This document shows, piece by piece, positions 22,868 through 34,600 of a DNA stretch of 64,000 nt (within the stretch, counting starts at the first letter, position 1; the number at the start of each line of letters is the position of its first letter). A model generated the notes under the pieces. That model saw nothing but the letters and a program-made list of their open reading frames with translations, was not told where the DNA came from and searched no databases. This DNA comes from Blasia pusilla (lineage: Eukaryota > Marchantiophyta > Marchantiopsida > Blasiales). The stretch spans positions 47,740,001 to 47,804,000 of the forward strand of contig CM114272.1 in the NCBI GenBank assembly GCA_050084515.1, in the 5' to 3' direction. The position numbers were made by a program, and so were the translations under genes.

Positions 22868-25800
22868 ATGTCGACTTTCGGCACCATCACCGCTACTCCG
22901 CCGCACAATCCTAATAAATCTTTTGAGGTGCACTTGAGAGAATTCCTCTGCGCTCTCACTCGCTGTCTCTCCTTATTGTTGCTAAACTGTTTTGAATTCA
23001 GTTGTAAAATGTAGTGGAAGCAGAACTTACTGCTGTTGAAGTGAACTGTTATTTCTGCCCGATGTGAATTAGTTTGTTGATGCTCCTCGTTTGCGTGGTT
23101 TTCCTTCTCTTCAAATGCATCGTTTCTTTCGTTCAACTCTTGGCGTAGAGCAGCTGCAGATTCACCGTAGAAGATAGAACAACTTTATAATAGCTAAACT
23201 AAGGTTCTGTTCCCCGTCTTCGGGTGGGAACTTTCATCATATGTAGTATGGACCACAATTGTAGGCACTAACTCTCAAATTTTTTTCTATGGAGGGTTCC
23301 AGGTGGTACAGCCGCCAACTGATGGCATATCTAGTCTCACATTTAGTCCTAAAGCCAACTATCTCGTAGCTACATCTTGGGACAATCAGGTATGACTCTC
23401 ACCCAAACTCACACTTTTGTACTCTTTGTCGGCTTAATTGTTGTAACCGTGTTGGTGCAGTCAATCTTTGGAGTAAAGATACTTTGAGATGTATACTTGC
23501 TATTCTCTTATGTGTTTTGCAACACAGAGAAGGAAAGCGCACGGGACATTTAGTCAGTAGCCTCCCACTCGTCATGACCAATTTGGACCCTGTGGGGAGA
23601 AACGAGACAATCTTGCGTGGATGAAGTTACAAATACTCTCTCATGCGTTTCTTTTTGTGCTGTGTAATCTGCATTATGAAAGGAAAAGTGATCAATTATA
23701 ATCTTGAGAGCATTGCATGTCTGACAAGGACTGATTTGATATGCTGTGATTGCGGAGAAAGCGCGGCAAGTTTACCCAGTTGGATGATGTGGTAGGTGAG
23801 ATGCTGGGAAATCCAGCAAAATGGATCGAGTGTGCCTAAGGCAGCCATGTCACATGATCAGCCGGTGCGTAGGAGGCAGAGTTTTTTTGGTTTTTTCCTT
23901 TTTAGACAACATCAAAGTTCATCAAGTACACAGAGGTCTTGTACATGTAGTATGTTGCGTGGTATAAATACCATTTTTGGAGTCCTCTTCTCCAGAATGT
24001 GGTCTGACGACAGTGACTGGATGTAAAGAGAGCGGAGTGAAGGATCCCAGAAGGGCTCTTCCGTACTTAATACCAAAGAGAAAATTACTCATCAGACTGT
24101 GTTTTCAAAAACTTCATGATAATGATCCCCATGCTTTAGGGGACCAGTGCCCAGAATTTTGGAGTGGAGAAGCACAGAATTAGGGATAAAGTCCATTGTA
24201 GACAGCCAACTGAAGTTATAAATTTCTTCTGATCAAAGCCCGAATTTGGTTGTCTCAATTGTTGTGAAGTAGCCGATTAATTGTTACTCATTTGCATTCA
24301 CATAGACTGAAGAGAAGAATTGGATTTGCAGGTGCTTTGCTCTACCTGGAAGGATGATGGCACGACTGTGTTCTCAGCAGGGTGCGACAAGCAAGCAAAA
24401 ATGTGGCCCCTTCTCACTGGAGGAGCACCGACCACAGTGGGAATGCACGATATGCCAATTAGGGAAATAGCATGGATCCCAGAAATGAGTCTCTTGGTGA
24501 CAGGGAGCTGGGACAAAACTCTTAAGTATGACCCACTGCATTGGAAGTGTTTCACTACATTTTCAATTTATCCAACCTCAGATTGCTCTTATCTTAATAA
24601 AATATTCACATGGAGAATCAAGATTGTAGTTGAGTGTCTGAAGTCCTCTCACTGAATAAATGTCTAAAATGTCATGTGACTTTGTTAGGGAGTGGAGGAA
24701 CAAAATTTCTCATTAGACCTTCCCCAGTTTGAATGGGTGTTTATGAAGATGGATCTGTCGGTTGATCTTTTTGAACAACACTATCCCTACAATATTCCAG
24801 GAGATGTGAATCCGGCCAACTCACTCAAGTTAATCAGTAATGAACAAATTTTCCAGCTGGAGTGGCTATCCAACCTTGTGCACAAGCAGCTATTGAAACT
24901 ATTCATGTGAATCTGCAGATATTGGGATCTACGGCAACAGACCCCGGCACACACGCAAAACCTTTCTGAGCGTGTTTATGCAATGAGTGTGCGCCATCCG
25001 CTCATGGTTGTAGCCACTGCAGATCGTAGAATTGCAGTTTATAATCTTGCAAATCCACAGGTGAGCTATAGATTCACAAGAGTACAAGTCATAGTTGCTA
25101 TGTCCCGAGTGTCCCTTGTTTTTTACTAGGGTTATAATCGTCCATGACATTGCTTCAGTACTACTTGTACTCTGCTAATTTCTTTTTCTCTAAAGTAAAG
25201 TGGTTGATCGTGAATATGTCACAGACAGAGTATAAGCATCTGCAATCACCCTTGAAGTATCAAACTCGCTGTATTGCCACATTTCCTGATAAACAAGGCT
25301 TTTTGGTATGTCACTCATAACAGAGTCTGCATCTGGTCCATGGTTTTTGTTACGGAACATGAACAGCTGTCTTCAAATTTTTTTGTTTTCATGTGTCTTT
25401 TTATTTACTGTGCTCCATTCTACAATGTGGCACTGTGTGGATAGATTTTGATGGGACTCCTCTTCTTCATCAACTACTGGTTACTCAAAAATGAGAACTG
25501 TGCTGCTTTGCCAGGTGGGTTCAATTGAAGGTCGAGTAGCTGTACAGCACATTGATGAAGCACAGCAAGCTAAGAACTTCACATTCAAGTGCCACCGTGA
25601 TAACAATGACATATATGCTGTTAATGCAATCAACTTCCACCCTGTAAGTTTCAGGAATTTAGATTCCAGTCTGTGAACTACCATGAGTCTCAGTGAATAG
25701 AACATTCCATTCCAGATCCAATACATGCAATGTTCACACCTCAGAAGTTCTAATTGAAAGTGATTTTTGGCAGGTACATGCCACCTTTGCCACTTCTGGT

Positions 25801-26656
25801 TCAGATGGTGCATACAACTTCTGGGACAAGGACAGTAAACAGAGGCTGAAGGTCTTAAACTCCCTCTTTGTTTCACCAAGTTTGAGAAGTGGGAAATCCT
25901 TCACCTTCTTGGGACTCAAATTGACTTAAAATGTATGATTGTGCAGGCCCTACAAAGATGCAATCAGCCCATTCCCTGCAGTACTTTCAATAGTGATGGG
26001 ACCATATTTGCTTATGGGGTATGGTGCATCTAACCAGAAATCTCGGTTTGGTTTCTTGAGGCTAGCTCTTGGCATGTGTACGCTTAATGAAGTCAATATG
26101 TGAAAATGATGGAAGTGGCCTTGTGGGAATGTTGAGTTAATTCTTTGTTATGATAATTGACTCATTTGGCGTTATAGTAGCAAGGATCTTCTTATGAGAT
26201 GCTGCATACTGCATTATTGGACTTTGGAAGAGACTTGGGGAAAAAATTTAAACTGGAATAGGATTATTTGGATTCATCCTTTTCCTTGAGCGTAATTGCA
26301 GGTGAGTTATGATTGGAGCAAGGGTGCTGAGAATCACAATCCTTCGCAGGCCCGAAACTATATTCTTCTTCATCCAACCCAGGTGAGTGGTGTTCTTTCC
26401 CATCAATTTAAGGGTATTACTGGTCTGGTCTGTATTTCCAGTGTACTCCATCACTTTTTGCACAGATGGTTTGCTTCAGTCCACTCTCTATTGTGTTAAA
26501 CAGATCATGCCAAAGGTAAAATTTCTAAATGCTGAGTTATCTCTTCTTTCGGTTAAGGTCCTGATCTTCTGCTGCTTACTTTATATGTCAACTGGATTTG
26601 TGCAGGACTCTGAAGTCAAAACAAAGCCCCGAGTCACCACAGGGGGAAGAAAATAG
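22868..26656 (+). CDS. RAE1: RAE1/GLE2 mRNA export factor (WD40), complete
   Basis: RAE1 is a seven-bladed WD40 protein that binds the nucleoporin NUP98 and acts in mRNA export at the nuclear pore. Eleven coding exons join in frame: 22868-22927, 23303-23389, 23796-23864, 24332-24525, 24919-25060, 25225-25305, 25515-25643, 25774-25851, 25947-26018, 26302-26382, 26606-26656. They total 1044 nt, 347 aa, the normal plant length (about 349). All introns are GT/AG. Family signatures: NPNKSFE in exon 1, ATSWDNQ in exon 2, [11 protein letters not shown] and GSWDKTLK in exon 4, SPLKYQTRC in exon 6, VGSIEGRV in exon 7, [18 protein letters not shown] in exon 8, [12 protein letters not shown] in exon 10, and the basic tail ending GGRK. 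The first donor (GTGCAC) is weak but gives the right protein. The gene looks intact. A 14-kb MULE ends about 305 bp upstream of the ATG. Confidence 0.96.
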
Positions 26657-27266
26657 ATCCTGCACTTATTGCCAAGTGGAAATTTTTGATATCTCTGGAC
26701 AACCGATGCCTCGGAACATTTTGGGTGGTTGGTGTTCTTATGGTTTTCCATCTGACAGTGGCCATCAATTAGCGGGAAAACACAGTATGAAAACAAGAGG
26801 GTTAGAACTCAATTCGTCCACAGTACTTCACTATCAGCGCATAAATGGAGGAGATCATGGACAAACCGACTTTGTTTCCAAGCCTATCCACTTGTTCGAG
26901 CAGTTATGCTTGTCCAAATCTTGTCTTGCCCTTCCCACTGGAAACGCAGGGAAGATTCTTCATTGTTAAGAGATCACGCTATCTGTGGCACTTAACCCAC
27001 CCAGTTTATGGTGCAATCTGCGGGCACGCATGGGTACACCAGTTTGGACTGGGTTTTGTCAGTCATATGTGCATATGTCGCAATAGAAAGTGCATCCCAA
27101 AGAAGTCATACCCATTCACAGTGGAATTATCAGCTCCAGTTGCTCTATACACGAGATCTGGTAGTCGTCTAAGTGACAAGCTGACTGCCAATTCTTCATA
27201 GCTAAATCAGGGTGTGATAGAGCTAACATCTGGAAGTAAGTGAAGATGAAACTCACTTTTCAACAA

Positions 27267-27272
27267 AATAAA
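27267..27272 (+). terminator. candidate poly(A) signal of RAE1
   Basis: AATAAA about 610 bp after the stop codon, in a stretch of AT-rich sequence. Plant signals are loose, so this is only a candidate. Confidence 0.35.
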
Positions 27273-27563
27273 GCCATCCGTTGCAATGGGATTGGGATTG
27301 CTTTCTTGCCTCCATATCTAATGATATTCTGCAGGCTATCTTTCTCTGTTAATTCTGAGAAACATCTTCATCTTAAGACTAACATTGCTTAGCATTCCCA
27401 TTTGCGTATGGAACATTTTTGGTGTAAAATACCTATACTTTGTAGTGTGCAGTTGAATATGCTATTGCCATGTAGAGAAGCCCCAACCAACTTCACTTCC
27501 CCTCAAGAAGGGACCGCTCTAACTTAATATCTCTTGACTCGGTTCTGTCACGGAGAGATGAAG

Positions 27564-27611
27564 GTGGCAGATGAGTTTTCCTCCCTCTCTTGAGGAAACT
27601 CCATCTGCCAC
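27564..27611. repeat. imperfect 20-bp hairpin downstream of RAE1
   Basis: GTGGCAGATGAGTTTTCCTC pairs with GAGGAAACTCCATCTGCCAC (two to three mismatches or a shifted base) around an 8-nt loop. May be a MITE remnant or a fold in the RAE1 3' flank. Confidence 0.65.
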
Positions 27612-27659
27612 GTTCCCCTTTTGGGTTAAATCCACCTCATCCTCAATTATCTTTTGTAT

Positions 27660-29430
27660 CTAAATGGAATTGATCTATCTTTCCCTAATGTTCAACCCTC
27701 CCCTCCAACATTGTACAACTCCACCCCTTTGCAAAGGATAGTGATGAAAATGCAAAGACTGAAGAGGGACTCCCATGGACTTTTCTCGATCCATCTAGGA
27801 GTGAACCTCAAAAAAATGCATGATAGAAAACCCATTGGAGATACAATAGAAGGGGATTTTAAAAGTCCATTATCTAACAGCCACAGTCCGCCCTGAAAAG
27901 AAGACTGGGGAAGATGTGGCCAGGAAAGAGAAGAGAGGGGGATACAGGGCGTAGGAGGATGGATAACAAATGGATAAGAAGAATTCCTTCACTTTATGAA
28001 AGCCCTCCCTTGAAGTTTTATCCTTTCCCCTCCTCCCCTCTATTATTGAAAATTTTTACATTTTAAGAGAAAATATTATGAAACTATCCGTTCTTTGACA
28101 AAATTATCTCTTTCTCACTACTCATCGCCTATGGTAATTATACTCCTCTTCTCCCCCCTCTCATCTAAAGAATAAACCATTGGAAAATTGTCCTAGTGAC
28201 ATCCTCTATTGAAAATTCAATAATCTCTCACCTAGTCTCTCTTTTAGAAATCAAAATTATCTCTCGTCTCCTCCCCTAGTTTTATGTCTCTCTTTATTCA
28301 AATCACATTAATAGTGCGAGAAATACTAAGTATGAAAATGAATTCATAGAAGCACCTTTCAAAAGATGGCACGTTTGAAACCTTTATAATGTGATGCAAT
28401 ATGGGAGCTTTCATGGTTAACGCACATTTCCATGGACTAAATATTTCATAAAAAATATTCAACTAGTTTTTTTTTCCCTACGCTTGGAATTTCATATTCA
28501 TAAGTCTTTTCATTACCATGTCCAATTCTATCCTTTTGACCAAATATATCGCATATACACCATTTACCGGTGACATAGATTTTGTACATAGGATTTCAAC
28601 CCTAAAAACGGCCTTGGGAGGGAGGAATTTGAAGATTAGTTATTATATTTGTGTGAAGGACATGTGAATAGATAACATAATGAAAAAAAAAACAGCAATC
28701 TCATGTATAGGCCAAAACTAATGTGAATTTGATCATCATTCAGATATCGAAATTACTTATGGGGATTTTTTGCAAGGAAAGCATTTTCCAAGTGCGATGA
28801 AATCTATTAAAAGAGGTAGGGCAGGTGTTACGTTACCTTTTGGGAAGAGAAAACAAGACGAATAATTAAGCTACAATTCGTGGTTAAGACTGAATGAAAG
28901 AATTCATGATTTGCTGGATATTTTCACTAAAGTAAGCTTAGGGAGAAACGAAATGTGGAAATAAAGTTCTAAAATCCTCAAAGACTCGTAATGGAAGACT
29001 AGGTATCGCTGGCCTATTATAAAGTTCACAATTTCTGAAATGAAATTAGATTTTTTCTAAAAATGGAGAGGTTTCCACCATGGCAAAAGCTTAACATGTG
29101 TTTATGGGAGTCGAGAGTATAGTTGAGGCATCCTTACTAATGCCTTAATCATGGAAGTTGAAACTTGAGCTTTGAAACTTTTGACCAATGAAGTGTGAGG
29201 GAGAAGGTGAGGGACAGTCGGTGAGGAAAGTCTTGTCTAAATGTGATGGGACCTTAAAAAAGAAGAAGAAAAAGATAATGCCATCTTAGAATTTATAGAG
29301 ACGAAATCGGGAAAGTTAATAAGCTGAAATAAAACAACCATAGAAACGTGACTAACAACCATTCAACTTCCACCATGAATTCTCCCATCATTTTAATTCA
29401 AACATTGGCGTGCCTTTAAAAGGTGGGAAT
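27660..29430. other. AT-rich intergenic DNA, no gene seen
   Basis: Between RAE1 and the GC-rich leader of ubinuclein. No gene, RNA or clear repeat structure could be supported on either strand. Confidence 0.6.
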
Positions 29431-30589
29431 AATTATGACCTCCAACCTCACGCTTCTCTCATCGGACCGGAGGTCCGAGTCATCAGCAATGAATTGTTTC
29501 CCGTGCGATTCCCTAAAGGGACGGTTAAATGACGGACTAACAGGCGAACACACGGGCCGAGCGAAAGAATCCGTGCGTCCGGCCGCTAACCGGGGCAGAA
29601 AAACGGCAGATTCCAACTTCCAATGCTCCCTCTAAATTTAATATAATACAAAATGGGTGTGGGCGTTTCACGGGTTTAGGGTGCATCATCCTTCACGGGT
29701 AGAATCGGGTCTTAAACGGGTGCCGAGCGAAGTTCCCCATACCTCGTTACGGAGGAACTTTGGCGTCCCGTAGGTCTCCACGTGACACGCCCTGTTAAGT
29801 CCGAAACTACCTCCGGCTCATCCCTCGGAGCACCGCGGCGACTGGAAACAAGTCCGCAATAGCACAAACCGTTCACCGGGATGTTTGGGTCTCGGGAAGT
29901 AGTAGTTCGACAGGTTCCGCACGGAACCTGTCGCGTTTTCCTCCTCGGCTCGCAGAGACGCCGTCCGAGTCCAAACGGGCGAGCCGGTCCGATCTGAAGA
30001 ACCCGCGCGACCGTTAGCGTGGGCGGAAAGATGCGCGCGTGGCGGAAAGACGGCAGGTCCCCGCGCTGCCGCAGTCGGACGGGATCCGCGAACGGCAAAC
30101 CGCAGCGCCGTGCGGAAGGATGCGGTTGGGGTTGCAGGAGAAATGAGCTCCAGTTCCTTCGTTCGTTGTTTCTTCTCGTGGTTCTTTACGAACGAAGCGA
30201 AGGACTCCGTCGATCCCTTGTGCGAAGAACAGCAGCAGCACGAGCCACTGTAGCTACTAGGCACTCGGATGTGGCGAACGGAATAATAATCCATTCATTC
30301 ATTCATTCATTCAGCACGTCCAGGAGTGGAATTTGTCCCATCCTTCAACGCGTCGTTCGTTCGTACGTACTTACGGGCTCGAGACAGGGTCGTACTAAGC
30401 GCTGTGGGGTGGAGTGCTGCGATATCGTCGTCTACGTCTGAAGAGCACCGGAAGTCGAGGCGGTAAGAGGAGTGATGCGTGCTGCTGCTACTGGGGAGGA
30501 CACGATCGGATTCCGGACTGCATTACGAGGCGGGAAAATCGGTGCCGTGGACGAGGTGTACGCTCGCGGGCTTTCGTCCGGGTTAGCCT

Positions 30590-30924
30590 TCAGTGCGTGC
30601 GTTTCTTCCTGCCATTCGTCCGCGAGAGGAGTAGCGGAGGCGAATTTGAGCGCGGGTGTAGGTCGCTCGCCGGACTGTTTGCCTGCTTGCTTGCTTGCTT
30701 GCTTGGAAGGCCGGGCGTGAGGAGCTTGTAGGGATGTTTTGTTGCTGGTTGGCGTCGATTGTGTGTACTTCTTTCTGACGTTCTTGCGCTAGAGCGAGAG
30801 CTAGAGAGAGGAGTGTGGATGGGGAATTTGAGCGCGGGTGTTGGTCGGTAGGTCGGTGCGTGACAAGGTTGTAGGAAAGTTTAATGCAGGGAGCGTCGAT
30901 TGTTCGTGTTTCTTTCTATTGTTC

Positions 30925-30964
<40 letters not shown>

Positions 30965-31030
30965 TGGGGGTTGGGAATTTGAGCCTGTGGTTGGTTGGTT
31001 GGTTGGTAGGCAGGCGCGTAAGGAAGTTGT
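30590..31030. repeat. three imperfect tandem repeats of about 150-180 bp
   Basis: The phrase GAATTTGAGCGCGGGTG occurs at 30642 and 30824, with a changed form (GAATTTGAGCCTGTGG) at 30975. Each is preceded by a 'TTC TTxCT' pyrimidine stretch, a GA-rich run and GGAGT. Each of the last two is followed by 'aagg-ttgtagga'. The (GA)n microsatellite at 30929-30961 is an expanded version of the GA-rich run in the third unit. Confidence 0.75.
30929..30961. repeat. (GA)n microsatellite
   Basis: About sixteen GA units in the leader region of the ubinuclein gene. GA runs near plant promoters often bind BBR/BPC-type factors; whether that happens here is unknown. Confidence 0.95.
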
Positions 31031-31641
31031 AGGAAGGAGGTTGTGAAGCGTGGAGATCGTAGACGTGAAATCGGGGCTCGTGCGGACGGGGGGAGTGGTG
31101 TGGAAGTCGTGGGAGCGAGAAGCGGAGAAGGATCGGAATGCTACCGTGCTTAGGGATCAACCCTAAGTGTTGAATGATGAGGGCGACGGAGAGACGGTCT
31201 GCGGAAGGAGGTGGATGACGAGTTTATGATGATTATGTAATTTGAGCGAGGAAGAGAGGATTTTGTCGTGAGGAAGAGGAATAGCGAAACAGTGCGCGAG
31301 CGTGTGGAAAAGTGGCATTGTAGTCTTCCTTTAAATCGACCAATTCTGTAGCTGTCCGTTCAGGGCGAGTGCCGTTGCTTCTCATCGAATGTGATTGCGG
31401 TCACTGGGAGGCTACCAATGCGGAGCAGGGTCTTCCGATGTCGCGTAACCATTTGCCAATGTTGATGGACGAAAGAAATCCAGAAGGGGGGTGTTGCTTC
31501 GTTTGTGGGCGCAAATCTTCTCCCGGTTTCCACGAGAGGACCAGTCTATGGCGGAACCACTCTACTCACCTAAAACACGAATGAAGGAGTTTGGTAGGTG
31601 GTGGAACTCCTGACTTTTCTGCAAGTCATCGAGAACCCAAA

Positions 31642-34600
31642 ATGCAGGAGGGAGTGGTGTCCGCGGTCCCGCTTCCAACTGGGGTCGGTTGTAACGCCGT
31701 GTCGATAGCACAGGGAGCTCCTTCTACAATCAAAGGTGCTGCGTCATCTTCGGCTGTTTCGTCATCATCCAGAGGAATTGTTCCACCTTCCAGTGCGCAA
31801 GGAATTTCTCTTCCATCACGGGGTATGTCAGCTTCGGCCTTCCAAGCGGCCTCCAACACAGGAGTGACGACCTCGGCTTTCCAAGGTGCCTCTAATCCAC
31901 CTCGGCAGCGATTTCACGTAGAACTGAAGGAGGGCGAAGCTAACGTGGTGTCATGGAAGAAATTACTGAAAGACGCGCAAAGGCATCTGTCACCTATCGT
32001 CTCGGATGCCCCTGCCGGTGCCAATCCTGCTTTAGAAGCCCGGTTTGCCCCCGAGGTATGCTTTGTAACACTCGTTTATTTGCTCTCTTCATGAAAGCTA
32101 ACGAGTCAATTTACGTTCACTTGAAGATGTAGAATAGGGGTTGTTAAATGTGGACGAGCCGGATGGTGCTCTCGTGCGGTTTTTGTGACTCGGAAAACAT
32201 GCAGTAGCTTAGAGGGCCATGCAGATCAAGAACCTCAGCTGCTTTCGCGACTTACATGTAACAGTTACTGGAAACCAGTGATGTCTATCCTAATATTTGG
32301 CGGTGATGAGATCCCGAATGGAGCCGGTCTTTTATTAGTGTCAAACTAACCTTGAATCACGAGGTCTCTGGTTGCAAGTGTCACGGAAGCAGCTCGAATT
32401 TCTTATGCTTCTTCTTAATTATAACTGAATTGATCTGACAACCAGAAAGTTGTAGGTGCAGAGTGCAATGTTGATGGAGGATATACATGAATTTGAGCTC
32501 TCTTTTGCGGGTTGACTGCTGAAAGCATGCTATATCATAGATCTAGATACAGGTGTAGAAACGACAGATTTCAGAAAATATTTTCGGAACATGTCTGGCT
32601 TTCGGGAAGGGGAAATGTTCCAACGAATCTAACACACAGATCAGTAACAACCTCCTTATGATGTGATCGATGCTTTGTGTGCAGCGTGCAGGGTTAGTGC
32701 ATAGTAACACTGAACCCACTCAGGAGCCCCTTCCACCACCCCCTAATCGTTTCAGCTCTGTAATTGAGAAAATTGAGCGGCTCTACAAGGTAGGACAATT
32801 TACTTGGAGTACTGGAAAGAGGACAAGGGTTCGCAGTCAATATCATGTCCCTTTATTAGACTCTCGTCTATCAAAGTGAGTGACTAGAACTGTGCTTTTC
32901 ATGTTGGTAGCTGACTCTATTCCTCACATTTGCCGCCCCTGTACTCTTTGTTAGGGAGGAGATAGTGAGGAGGAAGATGGAGATGCTTCTCCAGATGATT
33001 CTCAATACGATACTGAAGATGATTTCATTGATGACACAGAACTGGTATGTGTTTCTCAGATCTTACTTGGCTCATCGGTGTGCTGTCATTTTGAGCTGTA
33101 AACACTTTTACTTTTGTTCTGTACCAATGCAGGTGGAGGGGTTGCTTTCTTTTTGTGACTGTACTACAAAGTTTCTGCCCATGTTGTTTTATAAAAAAAT
33201 TGGTCCTGCAGATGCATACCATCAATATTCAATAAGCCATAATAGGCCATATAAATATCTTGCTGAATTTTGTGTTGTGCAAATTGACAGAATGAGTACT
33301 TTTCTGTGGAGAAGTCAAAGACAAAACATACTGGGTTTTTCGTAAACCGTGGCAAGCTCGAGAAAGTGTAAGTCATTCAAAAGCCTGTTACTGGAAATTA
33401 TGGATGATGTGGGGCGCATTTCGTTGTTCGCATCGTTGGGTATCTCAGACCACAGTACATATACAGGCACTTCTCACTATCCTTTGGCGCAATATGGTGA
33501 AGACGAGTTGGAATTCCAACTCACTTCAGATTTGTTGGCCCCACTGAGAAATGAACTAGAAGATCAAGTGCAGATCCCGTCCAACATAGTGGAATATGTT
33601 TTGTTGCGGTTAGGAAGTTGAGTCCAAGGATGAAGAAAAAGAAAAATCTGACTGCAACGAAGATGATCAGGCATATCCATAGGGATTGAACGTTGCCCCT
33701 CCACCTCCACCATCTGAGAGACCTTAGTGACTGGGATTTATTGAAGTGCAATTGGAGCTATCGAGGAGTTTTTCCTGAAGTAAGACTATCTCAGACCAGT
33801 TTCATCTGTGAGAGCTGTACAAAATGTCAGTTATGAGAAAACAGTAGGTGGAGTGGAGATGGCTAAAGTGTTTCCCGCAGCTTTGTATAAGGACATGTTA
33901 GCTGTAGTCTTCTGTTGACGTTTTTTTTCAACAAAACGAGTTCAACTCTAGGTTTCTGAGTAAGTTTACACACATGACTCTATGAGCAGATATTGTATGA
34001 TGTTGAAAATGGTAAGCACAGCTCTACTTTATGTCATCTTCACACTGAAATTCCATGTCTCTAGATATTTCCGGAATCAAAGATGTTACACCTGAGAGTA
34101 ATAGTCAAAGAAGATTCCTAAATGGGGTTTAAGATGTGCCTGTTGTCAACTGAACTACTTGAAGAGGTAGGCCCTACTTGCCTCGTCTGGGCAAACTGGT
34201 ATGACAAGAAAATGCGTAGGTATTTATCACAATTGATCTCATGAATAAATTCCTAGAAAAAGTGATGTCCATCTTACGCTTCTTTGGTGCAACAGATAGA
34301 AAACTACTTTGCCCTTTGCACTTACATTTTTATGCTTCTTTTTGGTGAGCAACTGGCTGAACGAAATTAATCTTTCATAATTTTTGGATTAACTGTGCCG
34401 GCCCAGCACATGATGAAGATCTAGCTTGAAGTTTAGAGGCAGTTGTCAAAGGAGTCTCACTGTGCTTGCTCTAAGTCGTCTTGCCATATCTGGCTCGGGC
34501 CCATAATAATAATATAATGTGTCATCTCGCAGAGACGTACAAAATGTATCTCAGCGCTGTCTTGTAAAGAAATACATTTTGTATGATATGAATCTGATCA

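Larger units (their letters stand above)
26657..27660 (+). other. RAE1 3' untranslated region and flank
   Basis: No further coding exon is needed after the stop. AATAAA at 27267-27272 is a plausible polyadenylation signal. Open stretches here do not resemble known proteins. Confidence 0.5.
29440..31641 (+). promoter_or_regulatory. GC-rich promoter and long 5' leader region of ubinuclein
   Basis: A sharp rise in GC and CpG marks this 2.2-kb block directly before the ubinuclein start codon. It holds microsatellites: (ATTC)n near 30293-30313, (GCTT)n near 30681-30700, and (GA)n at 30929-30961. Three imperfect tandem repeats are also present. A short upstream open frame in the same frame as the main start can begin at ATG 31438 and stops at TGA 31582-31584, 57 bp before the main ATG. 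The transcription start cannot be placed by eye. Confidence 0.5.

Noticed and set aside
26598-26969. 123-codon frame overlapping the end of RAE1
   Set aside because: Shares the last RAE1 exon in another frame and continues into the 3' flank; no domain.
29712-30441. Several overlapping open frames of 100-158 codons on both strands
   Set aside because: High GC content before ubinuclein explains them; translations are low-complexity and arginine/serine rich without family signatures.
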